Positions 35,572-43,288 of a DNA stretch of 62,758 nt are shown piece by piece. The position numbers and the translations under genes are program-made. Each line of letters opens with the position of its first letter. Positions within the stretch are counted from its first letter, which is position 1. The notes below the pieces were generated by a model. That model saw only the letters and a list, made by a program, of their open reading frames with translations, did no database searches and was not told the DNA's origin. This stretch comes from an uncultured Victivallales bacterium (lineage in GTDB: Bacteria > Verrucomicrobiota > Lentisphaeria > Victivallales > UBA1829): the NCBI GenBank assembly GCA_944390735.1, contig CALXRL010000053.1:1-62758 (forward strand), read 5' to 3'.

Positions 35572-36138
35572 ATGAATTTCTTTATTGCGCCTGATCTTTT
35601 CACGGGAGTGACCCGCCGCGGATTCCTGCTGCGGGGCATTCTGGTGATTCTTCTGGGAATCCTGATTACCTTGAAGCCTCTGCTGAACTTGGGGATGATT
35701 ACGATGCTGGCGGGATGGTTCTTCGCGGTCGCCGGGGTGTGGGTGCTGATTGGTGCGTGGGTGAACCGGAGCCGTCGCTTTTTCTGGATGATTTACGGGC
35801 TGGTCATGTGTCTCTGGGGAGTATTCATGATTTTCCGCCCGTTCTGCGTGGATCTACTGCTGGCGTGGTTCATCGCCGTCTGGTTCGTGACGGAAGGTGT
35901 GGTGACGATCTGGGATACCGCGCAGAGTCCCGCGCCGGGCCGATGCAAAGTGCTGCCGGTGCTGTCGGGACTGATTGCGATGTTTGTCGGCTATGCGTTC
36001 TTTGTCTGGCCGCTGACAACGCTTGCGGGAATGATCTGGGTCGCCGGTCTGCTGCTGATCCTGGAAGGGTTGATCCTGATCTCCTTCTCGCGTCTGGTCC
36101 CCTCGAAAGAGGAGTCCGCGGTCCGTCCGGAATCCTGA
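35572..36138 (+). CDS. HdeD/DUF308-family membrane protein
   Basis: The 188-residue protein has six hydrophobic helices arranged in pairs (LLRGILVILLGILITLKPLL, GMITMLAGWFFAVAGVWVLIG, FWMIYGLVMCLWGVFMIFRP and so on), the pattern of HdeD/DUF308 proteins. HdeD is linked to acid resistance in E. coli; elsewhere the role is unclear. The ATG at 35572 is used here; an in-frame GTG at 35563, 7 bases after AAAAGGAA, would add three residues and cannot be excluded. It follows the CBS gene by 22 bases. Confidence 0.82.
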   Translation: MNFFIAPDLFTGVTRRGFLLRGILVILLGILITLKPLLNLGMITMLAGWFFAVAGVWVLIGAWVNRSRRFFWMIYGLVMCLWGVFMIFRPFCVDLLLAWFIAVWFVTEGVVTIWDTAQSPAPGRCKVLPVLSGLIAMFVGYAFFVWPLTTLAGMIWVAGLLLILEGLILISFSRLVPSKEESAVRPES

Positions 36139-36172
36139 AGCGGAGAGGACTCTTTCCCGGGGAAGAGGAGCG

Positions 36173-36409
36173 TCACAGGCTTCTGTTCCACGGGAGGATG
36201 TTTTCCAAACTCTTCTTCTTGCTGAGAATCAATGTCAGCGCAAACGGAATCCAGAGAACATGTTCCAGCGGCTCAAGAACAGTCCGGTACTCCTCCGGTG
36301 CCGTGAGAAAAAAAAGACAGAAAAGCAGAGTGAAAACATAAAGAGCCTTTGCCGTTTTGAAATCATGAAATTCGAGGTAGTAGAGTGTCGCCCAGAAGAA
36401 GAGGTTCAT
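36173..36409 (-). CDS. Small two-helix membrane protein
   Basis: The 78-residue protein (MNLFFWATLYYLEFHDF...) has two hydrophobic stretches (AKALYVFTLLFCLFFLT and VLWIPFALTLIL). AGGAGGG precedes the ATG by 10 bases, and a fair promoter lies at 36492-36520, which together support a real gene. No family is recognised. It is a single-gene unit convergent with the HdeD-like gene. Confidence 0.6.
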   Translation of the reverse strand: MNLFFWATLYYLEFHDFKTAKALYVFTLLFCLFFLTAPEEYRTVLEPLEHVLWIPFALTLILSKKKSLENILPWNRSL

Positions 36410-36732
36410 GGCTGATCTGCCCTCCTGATCTTTTGTTGTTGGAACGATTGAAATATTCTCCGGCGCGGGTCCGGATCCTCTCCCGGATGCTACAATAACA
36501 TCCGATCGGGAATTTTGCAAATCACAACTTCGATTCCGCGGGTTCCCGTCGGCCGGATTGTGGGTCCGTTTTTGCTTTTTCTCCGTATTCCGGGGGCGAG
36601 GGGTGGGATGCCGGGAGATTTCCGGACAGGGGCCCCGATGGTACATATTTCGATCTTCTCCTGTTCCGTCGGGATCGGCAACGGGAAGGAAGAGGGGCGG
36701 ATCGTATTCCCGGAAAAGAGAGCGCGGTTTTT
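36410..36732. other. Intergenic region between the small membrane protein and the MFS gene (323 bases)
   Basis: Apart from the promoter at 36492-36520 nothing convincing is seen. No U-tract terminator for the MFS gene could be identified. Confidence 0.5.
36492..36520 (-). promoter_or_regulatory. Promoter of the small membrane protein gene
   Basis: On the minus strand TTGCAA (36520-36515) and TATTGT (36497-36492) are spaced by 17 bases. A dyad CGGATG-N9-CATCCG covers the -10 and may be an operator. Confidence 0.55.
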
Positions 36733-37950
36733 TCAGCGGCTGTTTCTCAGCATTCGGGGCAGCAGACAGAGGACCGGAATCAGAAGCAGCATGAAAATTC
36801 CTCCGGTATAGAAGATCCATCGGACGCCGAAATGATAGATGATGACCCCTCCGAGGAGGGAGCTGAAGAGCGATCCGCTGACCTTTGCGCTGGCCCCCCA
36901 TCCGAAGACGGAACCGCGTTTTTCCGGCGGAGTCACACGGGACATCAGCGTGAGAAAGACTGGATCAAGTCCTCCAGCGAAGAAGTAGTTGAGAAACCTC
37001 GCTCCTCCGAAGATCCAGAGATTTCCCGCCATTCCCTGCGGAATCATCAGCAGTCCGGAGAGAAGCGTGGCGGGGACCGCGATTTTTTCCGCGGAAAAGC
37101 GGTCGCAGAGCCATCCGAGCACGACTCCGGAGAAAACACCGGAGATGGCGGCTCCGGCACAGATGACTCCGGTCCAGAACGCGGCCCGTTCAGGTCCGTG
37201 AATCAGTTCCACCTGAATCGCCACAAAGGGATCGTCGAATTTTCGGACAAATCCCAGAAAGATGAAAAGGAAAAGAATCGTCCAGATCACATGTCCGAAG
37301 CGGGGAAAGAGCCGCCGCGGAGAGAAGGAGAATTTCCGTTTTTCCGGAGCCGGGGAAACGGCAATCCGCGGATGCGCAACGAAGTCATCCTTCACAAAGA
37401 AGAGGACAATCAGTCCGGCCGCAAGCAGCATTGCCGCTCCCGTGAAGAAGGCCGGAGTGTATCCGAAATGGTCCACCACGATTCCGCCGATCATATAGCC
37501 GATCATGTTCCCGCTCCAGAGGGCGGAACTCAGCGAGCCCAATGCGAATCCCTGATGCTCTTCCGGCGTCGTGCTCCCGACCAGAGTCTGCGCGGCATTG
37601 ACTGTGCCGGAAAAAATCGACATCACGAACCGCACCAGCACCAGATAAAAGACGTTCGGAACATACGCCATCAGAGGAAACAGAAGCGCTGTGACCAGAT
37701 TGGCTCTCAGCAGCATCACCCGTCTGCCGAAACGGTCCGCGAGCGTTCCCCAGATCGGCATGGATATGCAGAAACTCAGCTGACCGCCGAAATAAAACGC
37801 GGAGACCCAGAGTCCGCGTTCCCCGTCGTCCATCACGCCGAGCACATTGCGCATGTAGAGCGGAATAAACGGAATGACAGATCCGAATCCCGCAAGAGAG
37901 AGAATCTGGGAGAGCCAGACAAAAAAGAGATTCCTTTTCCAGTTGATCAT
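36733..37950 (-). CDS. Major facilitator superfamily transporter
   Basis: The 405-residue protein has 11-12 membrane helices in the MFS 6+6 arrangement, a central cytoplasmic loop (about 180-215, VSPAPEKRKFSFSPRR) and motif A GTLADRFGRRVMLL after helix 2, with a partial repeat GWLCDRFSAEK after helix 8. It resembles multidrug or sugar-type drug:H+ antiporters (MFS_1). The substrate is unknown. It stands alone on the minus strand between two intergenic regions. Confidence 0.88.
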   Translation of the reverse strand: MINWKRNLFFVWLSQILSLAGFGSVIPFIPLYMRNVLGVMDDGERGLWVSAFYFGGQLSFCISMPIWGTLADRFGRRVMLLRANLVTALLFPLMAYVPNVFYLVLVRFVMSIFSGTVNAAQTLVGSTTPEEHQGFALGSLSSALWSGNMIGYMIGGIVVDHFGYTPAFFTGAAMLLAAGLIVLFFVKDDFVAHPRIAVSPAPEKRKFSFSPRRLFPRFGHVIWTILFLFIFLGFVRKFDDPFVAIQVELIHGPERAAFWTGVICAGAAISGVFSGVVLGWLCDRFSAEKIAVPATLLSGLLMIPQGMAGNLWIFGGARFLNYFFAGGLDPVFLTLMSRVTPPEKRGSVFGWGASAKVSGSLFSSLLGGVIIYHFGVRWIFYTGGIFMLLLIPVLCLLPRMLRNSR

Positions 37951-38250
37951 CCTTTCCCTTTCGTGCTGATCGGAATAATTTATCCCGGAGAAGGGTGGTT
38001 TTCAAGCTGGAAATCCGGCAGGAAAATGACAATTCGGCAATGATTCCGTCCGCAGCGGCCCGTTCGGATTCCGTCCGGACCGTCGCTTTCCGATTTCGCG
38101 GGAGTCGCCCCGGAATTTTCCGGAAGGCGTCGTGACGCTTTCCGGAAAATCGGGGAAGTTGATTTTAGAGATTTCATGCCCGGTTCCGGGTCCTGCGGTC
38201 CTGCTTTTCCACGGAGCGCGTTCCGAAACCGGACAGATGTTCCGAACGGA
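37951..38250. other. Intergenic region with a long hairpin (300 bases)
   Basis: No gene is seen. A 17-base-pair stem (38115-38131 with 38134-38150, one G-U pair, 2-base loop) contains ATTTTCCGGAA and its complement. It lies about 100 bases downstream of the Gfo/Idh gene. There is no T-run after it on either strand, so its role as terminator is uncertain. Confidence 0.6.
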
Positions 38251-39783
38251 TCAGAGCTCGATGTCCCATCCGTTGCGGTTGACGGGGCGTTTCAGCCAGG
38301 CGGGATCGCCGGTGTTGTTGGCGAAGGTGCACTTGACCGGATCCCAGTCGAAGCTGGCATCATACACATAACTCATATTGCAGAGCTGACAGAGAATTGC
38401 GGCGCGGGCGCCGGTCTCCGCAGGAGAAATCGTGGGTTTGCGGGAAATGCAGCATTCGATGAAGTTCTGCTCCTGAAGCGGACTCTTGTAAAGCTGAACG
38501 TCGGCTTCGGCAAGTTTGAAATAGCTGTCGAGGGTGTCAAGACAGCGTGCCAGGCGGTCGTCCTTTTTCTGGGAGGGATCGAATCCGTAGTCCTCGCCGA
38601 TGGAGGCGGCGATTTTTTCCATTTTGCTGAAGGACGCGTCTTCCAGAGCCTTGCGGATTTCCGGAGTCGGCTTGACCCCTTTTCCCACCCATACGGCAAT
38701 CCGGCCGCGGTTGACTGCGACAATTCCCTTGGTCCCGTAGAAGATTGTGCCCCAGGTGCTGAACGGATTGTGCTGAATGACACAGCCGTCCGCGAGGACG
38801 AATTTCATTCCGAACTGGCGGCGGCCGCCGTGGATCGGATTGGCCGAATAGGGCTCTTCGGAACGGATCACTTTCACCGGACCGGATTTGTCAAGGTCGA
38901 GTCCCCATTGAGCAATGTCGAGATGATGGGCGCCCCAGTCGCCGTTGTAACCGGTTCCGTAATTGTCGTCAAAGCGCCAGAACATGGGATAGAAATTGGC
39001 CACTTTCCGCGGTGCGCACTGATCCGAGTAGGGGGACCAGGGGGCGGGACCGAGCCACATATCCCAGTCGACATCCTTGTTGGGAGCGGATTCCGTGGCG
39101 ATATCCTGAAACTTCTTTTCCTCCCCGTTCCACTGACAGAAGAAGCGATGGGGATGCGAAGGTCCGCCCAGATTGGCCGGGAAATTCGCAATATCGGTAT
39201 TGTTCTGAGCGGAAGCGTTGCCGTAATTGCAGTCGACATACTTGATTTTTCCGATGAATCCGTTGCGGACGATCATGCAGGCGGTGCGGAACTCGCGCCA
39301 GGAACGCTGCATGGCGCCGGTCTGGAAGACCCGTTTGAACTTTTTCTGGGCCTTGATGACCAGAAGCGCCTCTTCCACTGAGAAGGTGAGGGGTTTCTCG
39401 CAATAGACATCTTTCCCGGCTTTCATTGCGGCGCAGGAAATGTAGGCGTGCCAGTGATCGGGCGTTGCAATACACACCGCGCTGATCGTTTTGTCCTTGA
39501 TGATATCGCGGAAATCAGCCACGGCCTTGCACTTGGCCAGAGAAGCCTTTTTGTTCTTTTTGTAGTAATCATTGACAAATTTGGCTCCGGCTTCCCGACG
39601 GACCTTGTCACAGTCGCAGACCGCTTTGACAACCACATTTTTCTGTTTGATGATATTGGGAACCAGAACGGTTCGTCCTTGAATCCCATACCCGATGAAA
39701 GCAATGCTGACTGTTTTCTCCGCGGTTCCGACGGATGATTTTTCCGCGGGTTTACGTGTGCCTTTTTTCGCTTTTTCTGCCAT
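38251..39783 (-). CDS. Gfo/Idh/MocA-family oxidoreductase (510 residues)
   Basis: An NAD(P)-dependent sugar oxidoreductase. The nucleotide-binding motif is FIGYGIQGR (residues about 31-39) and the EKP motif is in CEKPLTFSVEEALL, where the Lys is the expected catalytic base; DNYGTGYNGDWGAHHLD is the C-terminal-domain His region. At 510 residues it belongs to the longer subgroup typical of planctomycetes and lentisphaerae. That subgroup often carries a Tat signal; here the first 28 residues are Lys/Ala-rich without a signal peptide. The start is the ATG at 39783 (AGGAG upstream). It has its own promoter and is probably controlled by the neighbouring GntR-type regulator. Confidence 0.88.
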   Translation of the reverse strand: MAEKAKKGTRKPAEKSSVGTAEKTVSIAFIGYGIQGRTVLVPNIIKQKNVVVKAVCDCDKVRREAGAKFVNDYYKKNKKASLAKCKAVADFRDIIKDKTISAVCIATPDHWHAYISCAAMKAGKDVYCEKPLTFSVEEALLVIKAQKKFKRVFQTGAMQRSWREFRTACMIVRNGFIGKIKYVDCNYGNASAQNNTDIANFPANLGGPSHPHRFFCQWNGEEKKFQDIATESAPNKDVDWDMWLGPAPWSPYSDQCAPRKVANFYPMFWRFDDNYGTGYNGDWGAHHLDIAQWGLDLDKSGPVKVIRSEEPYSANPIHGGRRQFGMKFVLADGCVIQHNPFSTWGTIFYGTKGIVAVNRGRIAVWVGKGVKPTPEIRKALEDASFSKMEKIAASIGEDYGFDPSQKKDDRLARCLDTLDSYFKLAEADVQLYKSPLQEQNFIECCISRKPTISPAETGARAAILCQLCNMSYVYDASFDWDPVKCTFANNTGDPAWLKRPVNRNGWDIEL

Positions 39784-39850
39784 AATAACTGCTCGCTCCT
39801 GTTTGGATTTCCATTGTGGAACAAAACTGAGACATATTCTGTGTATCAAT

Positions 39851-39878
39851 AATGTACTTCGATCTGTGAAAATGTCAA
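39851..39878 (-). promoter_or_regulatory. Promoter of the Gfo/Idh gene
   Basis: On the minus strand TTGACA (39878-39873) and TACATT (39856-39851) are spaced by 16 bases. The sequence after the -35 (TTTTCA) is the same as in the pseudopilin promoter at 32511-32538. Confidence 0.7.
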
Positions 39879-40031
39879 CTGTTCGAGCCGGGAATCCGGC
39901 TTTGAATTCGCCCTCTTTTTCCGTTTTTATCGAGCGGATTGCACCGCTTCGGGAAAAATCGTGCAGACCGCAAGGTCCCTGGAATCCTTATCATGCAGAA
40001 AAAAGGAGAGACGGTTCCATTCGCCCGTGTG

Positions 40032-41492
40032 TCATTTCTGCGATTGAAGAGCGTAACGGATGTTCCGGATACAGAGTTGCGCACTGGTCTTTTGCCTGAA
40101 ATAGACCGCCAGTTCCCTTCCGGCTCTGGTATAGACGTTCCGCATGCCGACAAAATCAAACTGGGGCACCCCGTGTTTCAGACTCTGTTCCGCGATCGCA
40201 TAAAAATCCGGATGAAGCTGCTGGACATACGCTTTCACATCGCGTTTCACCGGAAGATTCATCATCTGGGACCGGACATACTGAGGCTGCGCCTTGAAAA
40301 GATATTGCAGCCACCGCCATGCGGCCTTCTTCCGGTTTTCGGTTGGACACCCCGAACGGAAAATTCCAACACCGAACCCGGAAATGAAACTCTTCCACGG
40401 ACGGCTCCCGTGGAACGGCATGGCATAAGGCTTCACCTCCAGATTCGGATTCAGAAAGTCCAGTACCTGCAGGGTCCACGACGAGGCAAACGGCAGAAAA
40501 CCGATCCGTCCGAGCGCGAATGTCTCGTTCACCTGTTCCAGCAGGGTTCCGCTGTCCCGAAGGCGCCCGAGGGTCTCCAGGGATCCTGTCGACTCCTCCG
40601 TTTGAAACATCTTCTCAAAGTATTCCGGAGAATTCGGATTGAATCCGGAATCAAACACATTCTGGCCCAGATATTCCAGATACGGTTTGACATTATGCCA
40701 TCCCGCAGGAATCGGAATTGCTGTCGGGTAAATATCCGGATGCTTTTTCCGGATTCTGGAAAGAGCCTTTCCCCAGCGGATCAGGGTCGAGAAATTCGGA
40801 ATCCGTTCCGGCAGAGAGATCCCCGCCATCTCGAAGATCCGCCGATTGACCAGAACGTACATCGGCAGATCAATGGAAAACAGGATCGAATGGATATGAG
40901 GTCTGTTCTCCGCATCGCTGGTCGGAAAGAAGGCGAGCGGGGAAAGCGACTCCTTCAGGGTTTCGAATCCCTCCAGCTCTTCCAGGGGAAGGAGGGCGTC
41001 CAGTTTGGCGTATGCGGAATGCCAGAAAAATTCTCCGCAGGCGGGAAGATCGTCCTCGCTGATCTTCTGCAGCCACGGGTCGTAGGATGCGTTGGCCGGA
41101 AGATTCGTCAGTACAATGCGGATATCCGGATTGGAGATCATGAAGGATTCCGCAAGCGTTTTCATCATGAACGTATAGAGAGGCGTCGCGCCCAGCATGG
41201 AATAGACCACGCGCTCCTTCACGCGCAGGGAGCGCGGACCGGGAAGAATCTGCGCATATTCGTCATCCGGGGTCCAGCGGACATAGGCGCCGCTTCCATG
41301 CACCACCTCGATCATCCCCGCCTCGGTAAGAAGCTTCCACGCGGAATTGATCGTGATCGCGGAGACCTGGTACTGCCGGCACAGCTGCGCGCGGGATGGA
41401 AGACGATCATTCTTCTTCCACACCCCCTGGCAGATCTCTCTTTTCAACGCATCGGCGATCTGCCGGTAGCGGGCGGTAAAACTCCGACTCAT
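40032..41492 (-). CDS. GntR-type regulator fused to an ABC sugar-binding (SBP_bac_1) domain
   Basis: The 486-residue protein has a GntR winged helix at residues 1-72 (YRQIADALKREICQGVWKKNDRLPSRAQL, AWKLLTEAGMIEVVHGSGAYV). From about residue 92 it has a full family-1 extracellular solute-binding fold: NRRIFEMAGISLPERIPNF, then FALGRIGFLPFASSWTL and the C-terminal AAWRWLQYLFKAQ...NLPVKRDV. There is no signal peptide, so the binding domain works in the cytoplasm as the sugar sensor. Typical GntR regulators use UTRA, FCD or LacI-type domains instead. It is divergent from the isomerase-pseudopilin-GH cluster; an inverted repeat at its own -10 suggests autocontrol. Confidence 0.88.
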   Translation of the reverse strand: MSRSFTARYRQIADALKREICQGVWKKNDRLPSRAQLCRQYQVSAITINSAWKLLTEAGMIEVVHGSGAYVRWTPDDEYAQILPGPRSLRVKERVVYSMLGATPLYTFMMKTLAESFMISNPDIRIVLTNLPANASYDPWLQKISEDDLPACGEFFWHSAYAKLDALLPLEELEGFETLKESLSPLAFFPTSDAENRPHIHSILFSIDLPMYVLVNRRIFEMAGISLPERIPNFSTLIRWGKALSRIRKKHPDIYPTAIPIPAGWHNVKPYLEYLGQNVFDSGFNPNSPEYFEKMFQTEESTGSLETLGRLRDSGTLLEQVNETFALGRIGFLPFASSWTLQVLDFLNPNLEVKPYAMPFHGSRPWKSFISGFGVGIFRSGCPTENRKKAAWRWLQYLFKAQPQYVRSQMMNLPVKRDVKAYVQQLHPDFYAIAEQSLKHGVPQFDFVGMRNVYTRAGRELAVYFRQKTSAQLCIRNIRYALQSQK

Positions 41493-41505
41493 GATTTCCT
41501 CTCTT

Positions 41506-41533
41506 AATTGGTTATGAAATTATAATACCAATT
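41506..41533. promoter_or_regulatory. Candidate operator at the regulator promoter
   Basis: Inverted arms AATTGGT (41506-41512) and ACCAATT (41527-41533) flank the -10 of the GntR-type gene. Their 21-base spacing is two helical turns. Confidence 0.5.
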
Positions 41534-41547
41534 TGCATTCCAGTCAA
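41519..41547 (-). promoter_or_regulatory. Promoter of the GntR-SBP regulator gene
   Basis: On the minus strand TTGACT (41547-41542) and TATAAT (41524-41519) are spaced by 17 bases, about 27 bases before the start codon. Confidence 0.8.
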
Positions 41548-41565
41548 ATAAATAAAGAAGAAATC

Positions 41566-41594
41566 TTGTTTTTTCATACGTTTTTGTTTATAAT
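41566..41594 (+). promoter_or_regulatory. Promoter of the isomerase-pseudopilin-GH operon
   Basis: TTGTTT (41566-41571) and TATAAT (41589-41594) are spaced by 17 bases. Inverted arms TTTTCAT (41571-41577) and ATGAAAA (41595-41601) surround the -10 and may be a second operator. Confidence 0.7.
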
Positions 41595-41621
41595 ATGAAA
41601 AGAAACAGGAGAGAATCAAGA

Positions 41622-42533
41622 ATGAATACAGGTCAAATCGGAGTCAATCTGGTACATCCGGAAATGGATGAGGAGGAGTTTTATACCCGGGACGGGTATT
41701 TCCAGGTTCTGGAGCAATACCGGCGCTATGCCGGAATGATTCACTGTCTGGAATATTCCCATGTGGTGAATCTCTCTCCGGAGGATGCGGAACTGGTGGG
41801 AAAACGCTCCCGGGAGTATGGATTTCTTCCATGGAGCATTCATTCCGAACATCTGAACGAGGGAACTGGAGTGGAGCAGTATCTCAGGATGCAGAAACAT
41901 GAGGCCGAAGTCTGTGCCGCTCTCGGATGCCGCGTGATGGTCTGCCATCTTCCGAATCTGCGGCCTTATGTGGATTTGGAACGGGATCTGGAGATCATGG
42001 GCAGGGTCGCCGATCTTGCGCACTCCTGCGGAGTCGCCCTGGCGCTGGAAACCTGCGGCTATTCCGAGGGGGAACATGCGTTTCTCTCCGATGCGGATCT
42101 GGTGATCCGCGTGGTGGATGCGCTGAACCGCGAGGATGTCGGGATCAATCTGGACAGCGGGCATTGTCTGCTCGGACAGACGGAAAAGAATCCGCGGATT
42201 CTCGCGCGGATGCTCGCCGGAGAAGTTCCGCAATCTCTTCCCGCGCTGACGGAACGGATCGGCAAGCGGCTGTTCACCACCCATCTGCAGGATAATTTCG
42301 GGCTGAACGACGATCATCAGGCTCCGGGCATCGGCTATCTTGACTGGCCCGCTCTGATTCCCGCCATCCGGAACACCGGCTATTCCGGTCCGCTGATGGT
42401 GGAGCTTACCGGGAATCAGGTCAAGGCCCGGCGGAGCGTCCGGCAGATGCGCAGCTTCTCCCTTGAAAAGGAGATCCTGTTCGCCGCCGCATATCTTCAT
42501 TTTCTGGACACACGGAAAGGAGAGCCTTCATGA
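41622..42533 (+). CDS. Sugar phosphate isomerase/epimerase (AP2Ec TIM barrel)
   Basis: The 303-residue TIM barrel belongs to the xylose-isomerase-like/AP-endonuclease-2 superfamily. Metal ligands expected at barrel ends are visible in order: [14 protein letters not shown] (Glu), [11 protein letters not shown] (Asp, His), [10 protein letters not shown] (His) and MVELTGN (Glu). Family members isomerise or epimerise sugars, often keto-sugars made by a Gfo/Idh dehydrogenase. AGGAGAG fits the ATG at 41622; the ATG at 41595 would lie on the -10 element and is rejected. It overlaps the pseudopilin gene by 4 bases. Confidence 0.9.
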   Translation: MNTGQIGVNLVHPEMDEEEFYTRDGYFQVLEQYRRYAGMIHCLEYSHVVNLSPEDAELVGKRSREYGFLPWSIHSEHLNEGTGVEQYLRMQKHEAEVCAALGCRVMVCHLPNLRPYVDLERDLEIMGRVADLAHSCGVALALETCGYSEGEHAFLSDADLVIRVVDALNREDVGINLDSGHCLLGQTEKNPRILARMLAGEVPQSLPALTERIGKRLFTTHLQDNFGLNDDHQAPGIGYLDWPALIPAIRNTGYSGPLMVELTGNQVKARRSVRQMRSFSLEKEILFAAAYLHFLDTRKGEPS

Positions 42534-43273
42534 AGGAGAAAATGTTCACATTGATCGAACTTCTTGTTACGATCGCAATCATTGCCATTCTGGCGGCCCT
42601 TCTTCTGCCCGCATTGAATTCCGCACGGGAGAAAGCCAATGCCATCGCCTGCACCAACAATCTGAAACAGCTCGGTTATGCGCATGCTTCTTATCTCGGC
42701 GACAACAATGACTGGTGCATTGCGGAACAGCGCTGGCAGACCGGAGGAGCCGTCAATCCGACCAGGGGAACCTTGCCGACCCTTCTGCCTTATCTGGGGG
42801 CGAAATCCCTTGCCAAAGAAGCCCTGAACGCCTCCGATTCCCTGAAAAAGGCGCTCTATTGTCCCAGCACGGAAAAGATGCCGGTCTTCCAGCCGAGCAG
42901 TACCGACAATATCTCCTACGGACTCAATTATTTTATGGTGAATGTGGTCAACTGGGGCGGCGGAGCGCGACTTTCCGGGAAACTGGTCCGCCGCGCTTCC
43001 CGGATCGGCTTTGCCACGGATGTCTATAATGAAAACACCGATCAGGTGGCCGCTCTGCCGAACAGCACGGAAAAAAACGGACTTCCGGAACGGCGGCATG
43101 GCGGAGGCGTGAATCTGCTTTTTCTCGAAGGGCATGTCGAAAGCAGGAAAGGATTCGGAATTGATTATCCGAACACCTACTGGGCCTATTTCTTCTCCAC
43201 GAACGCTTCCGGGGGACGATACGGCAAAAGCATGGGATATGCCTCTTTTTTTATAACGCAGGATGATTTGTAA
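42530..43273 (+). CDS. Pseudopilin with H-X9-DG-type tail in a glycoside hydrolase operon
   Basis: The 247-residue protein has a very short prepilin leader (MKEKM) followed by [20 protein letters not shown], with Glu at +5 and Met, not Gly, before the cleavage site. [24 protein letters not shown] is the usual helix of this family. The C-terminal block [18 protein letters not shown] corresponds to the H-X9-DG motif with Glu in place of Asp. It starts in the stop of the isomerase gene (ATGA) and is 15 bases before the large secreted glycoside hydrolase, so the three are one translational unit. A cluster-specific surface or secretion role is inferred. Confidence 0.88.
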   Translation: MKEKMFTLIELLVTIAIIAILAALLLPALNSAREKANAIACTNNLKQLGYAHASYLGDNNDWCIAEQRWQTGGAVNPTRGTLPTLLPYLGAKSLAKEALNASDSLKKALYCPSTEKMPVFQPSSTDNISYGLNYFMVNVVNWGGGARLSGKLVRRASRIGFATDVYNENTDQVAALPNSTEKNGLPERRHGGGVNLLFLEGHVESRKGFGIDYPNTYWAYFFSTNASGGRYGKSMGYASFFITQDDL

Positions 43274-43288
43274 GAAAGGAAAAACCGT

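Noticed and set aside
36832..38043. 403-codon open frame on the plus strand opposite the MFS gene
   Set aside because: Highly charged Glu/Arg/Ser/His sequence that mirrors membrane-helix codons; no plausible protein.
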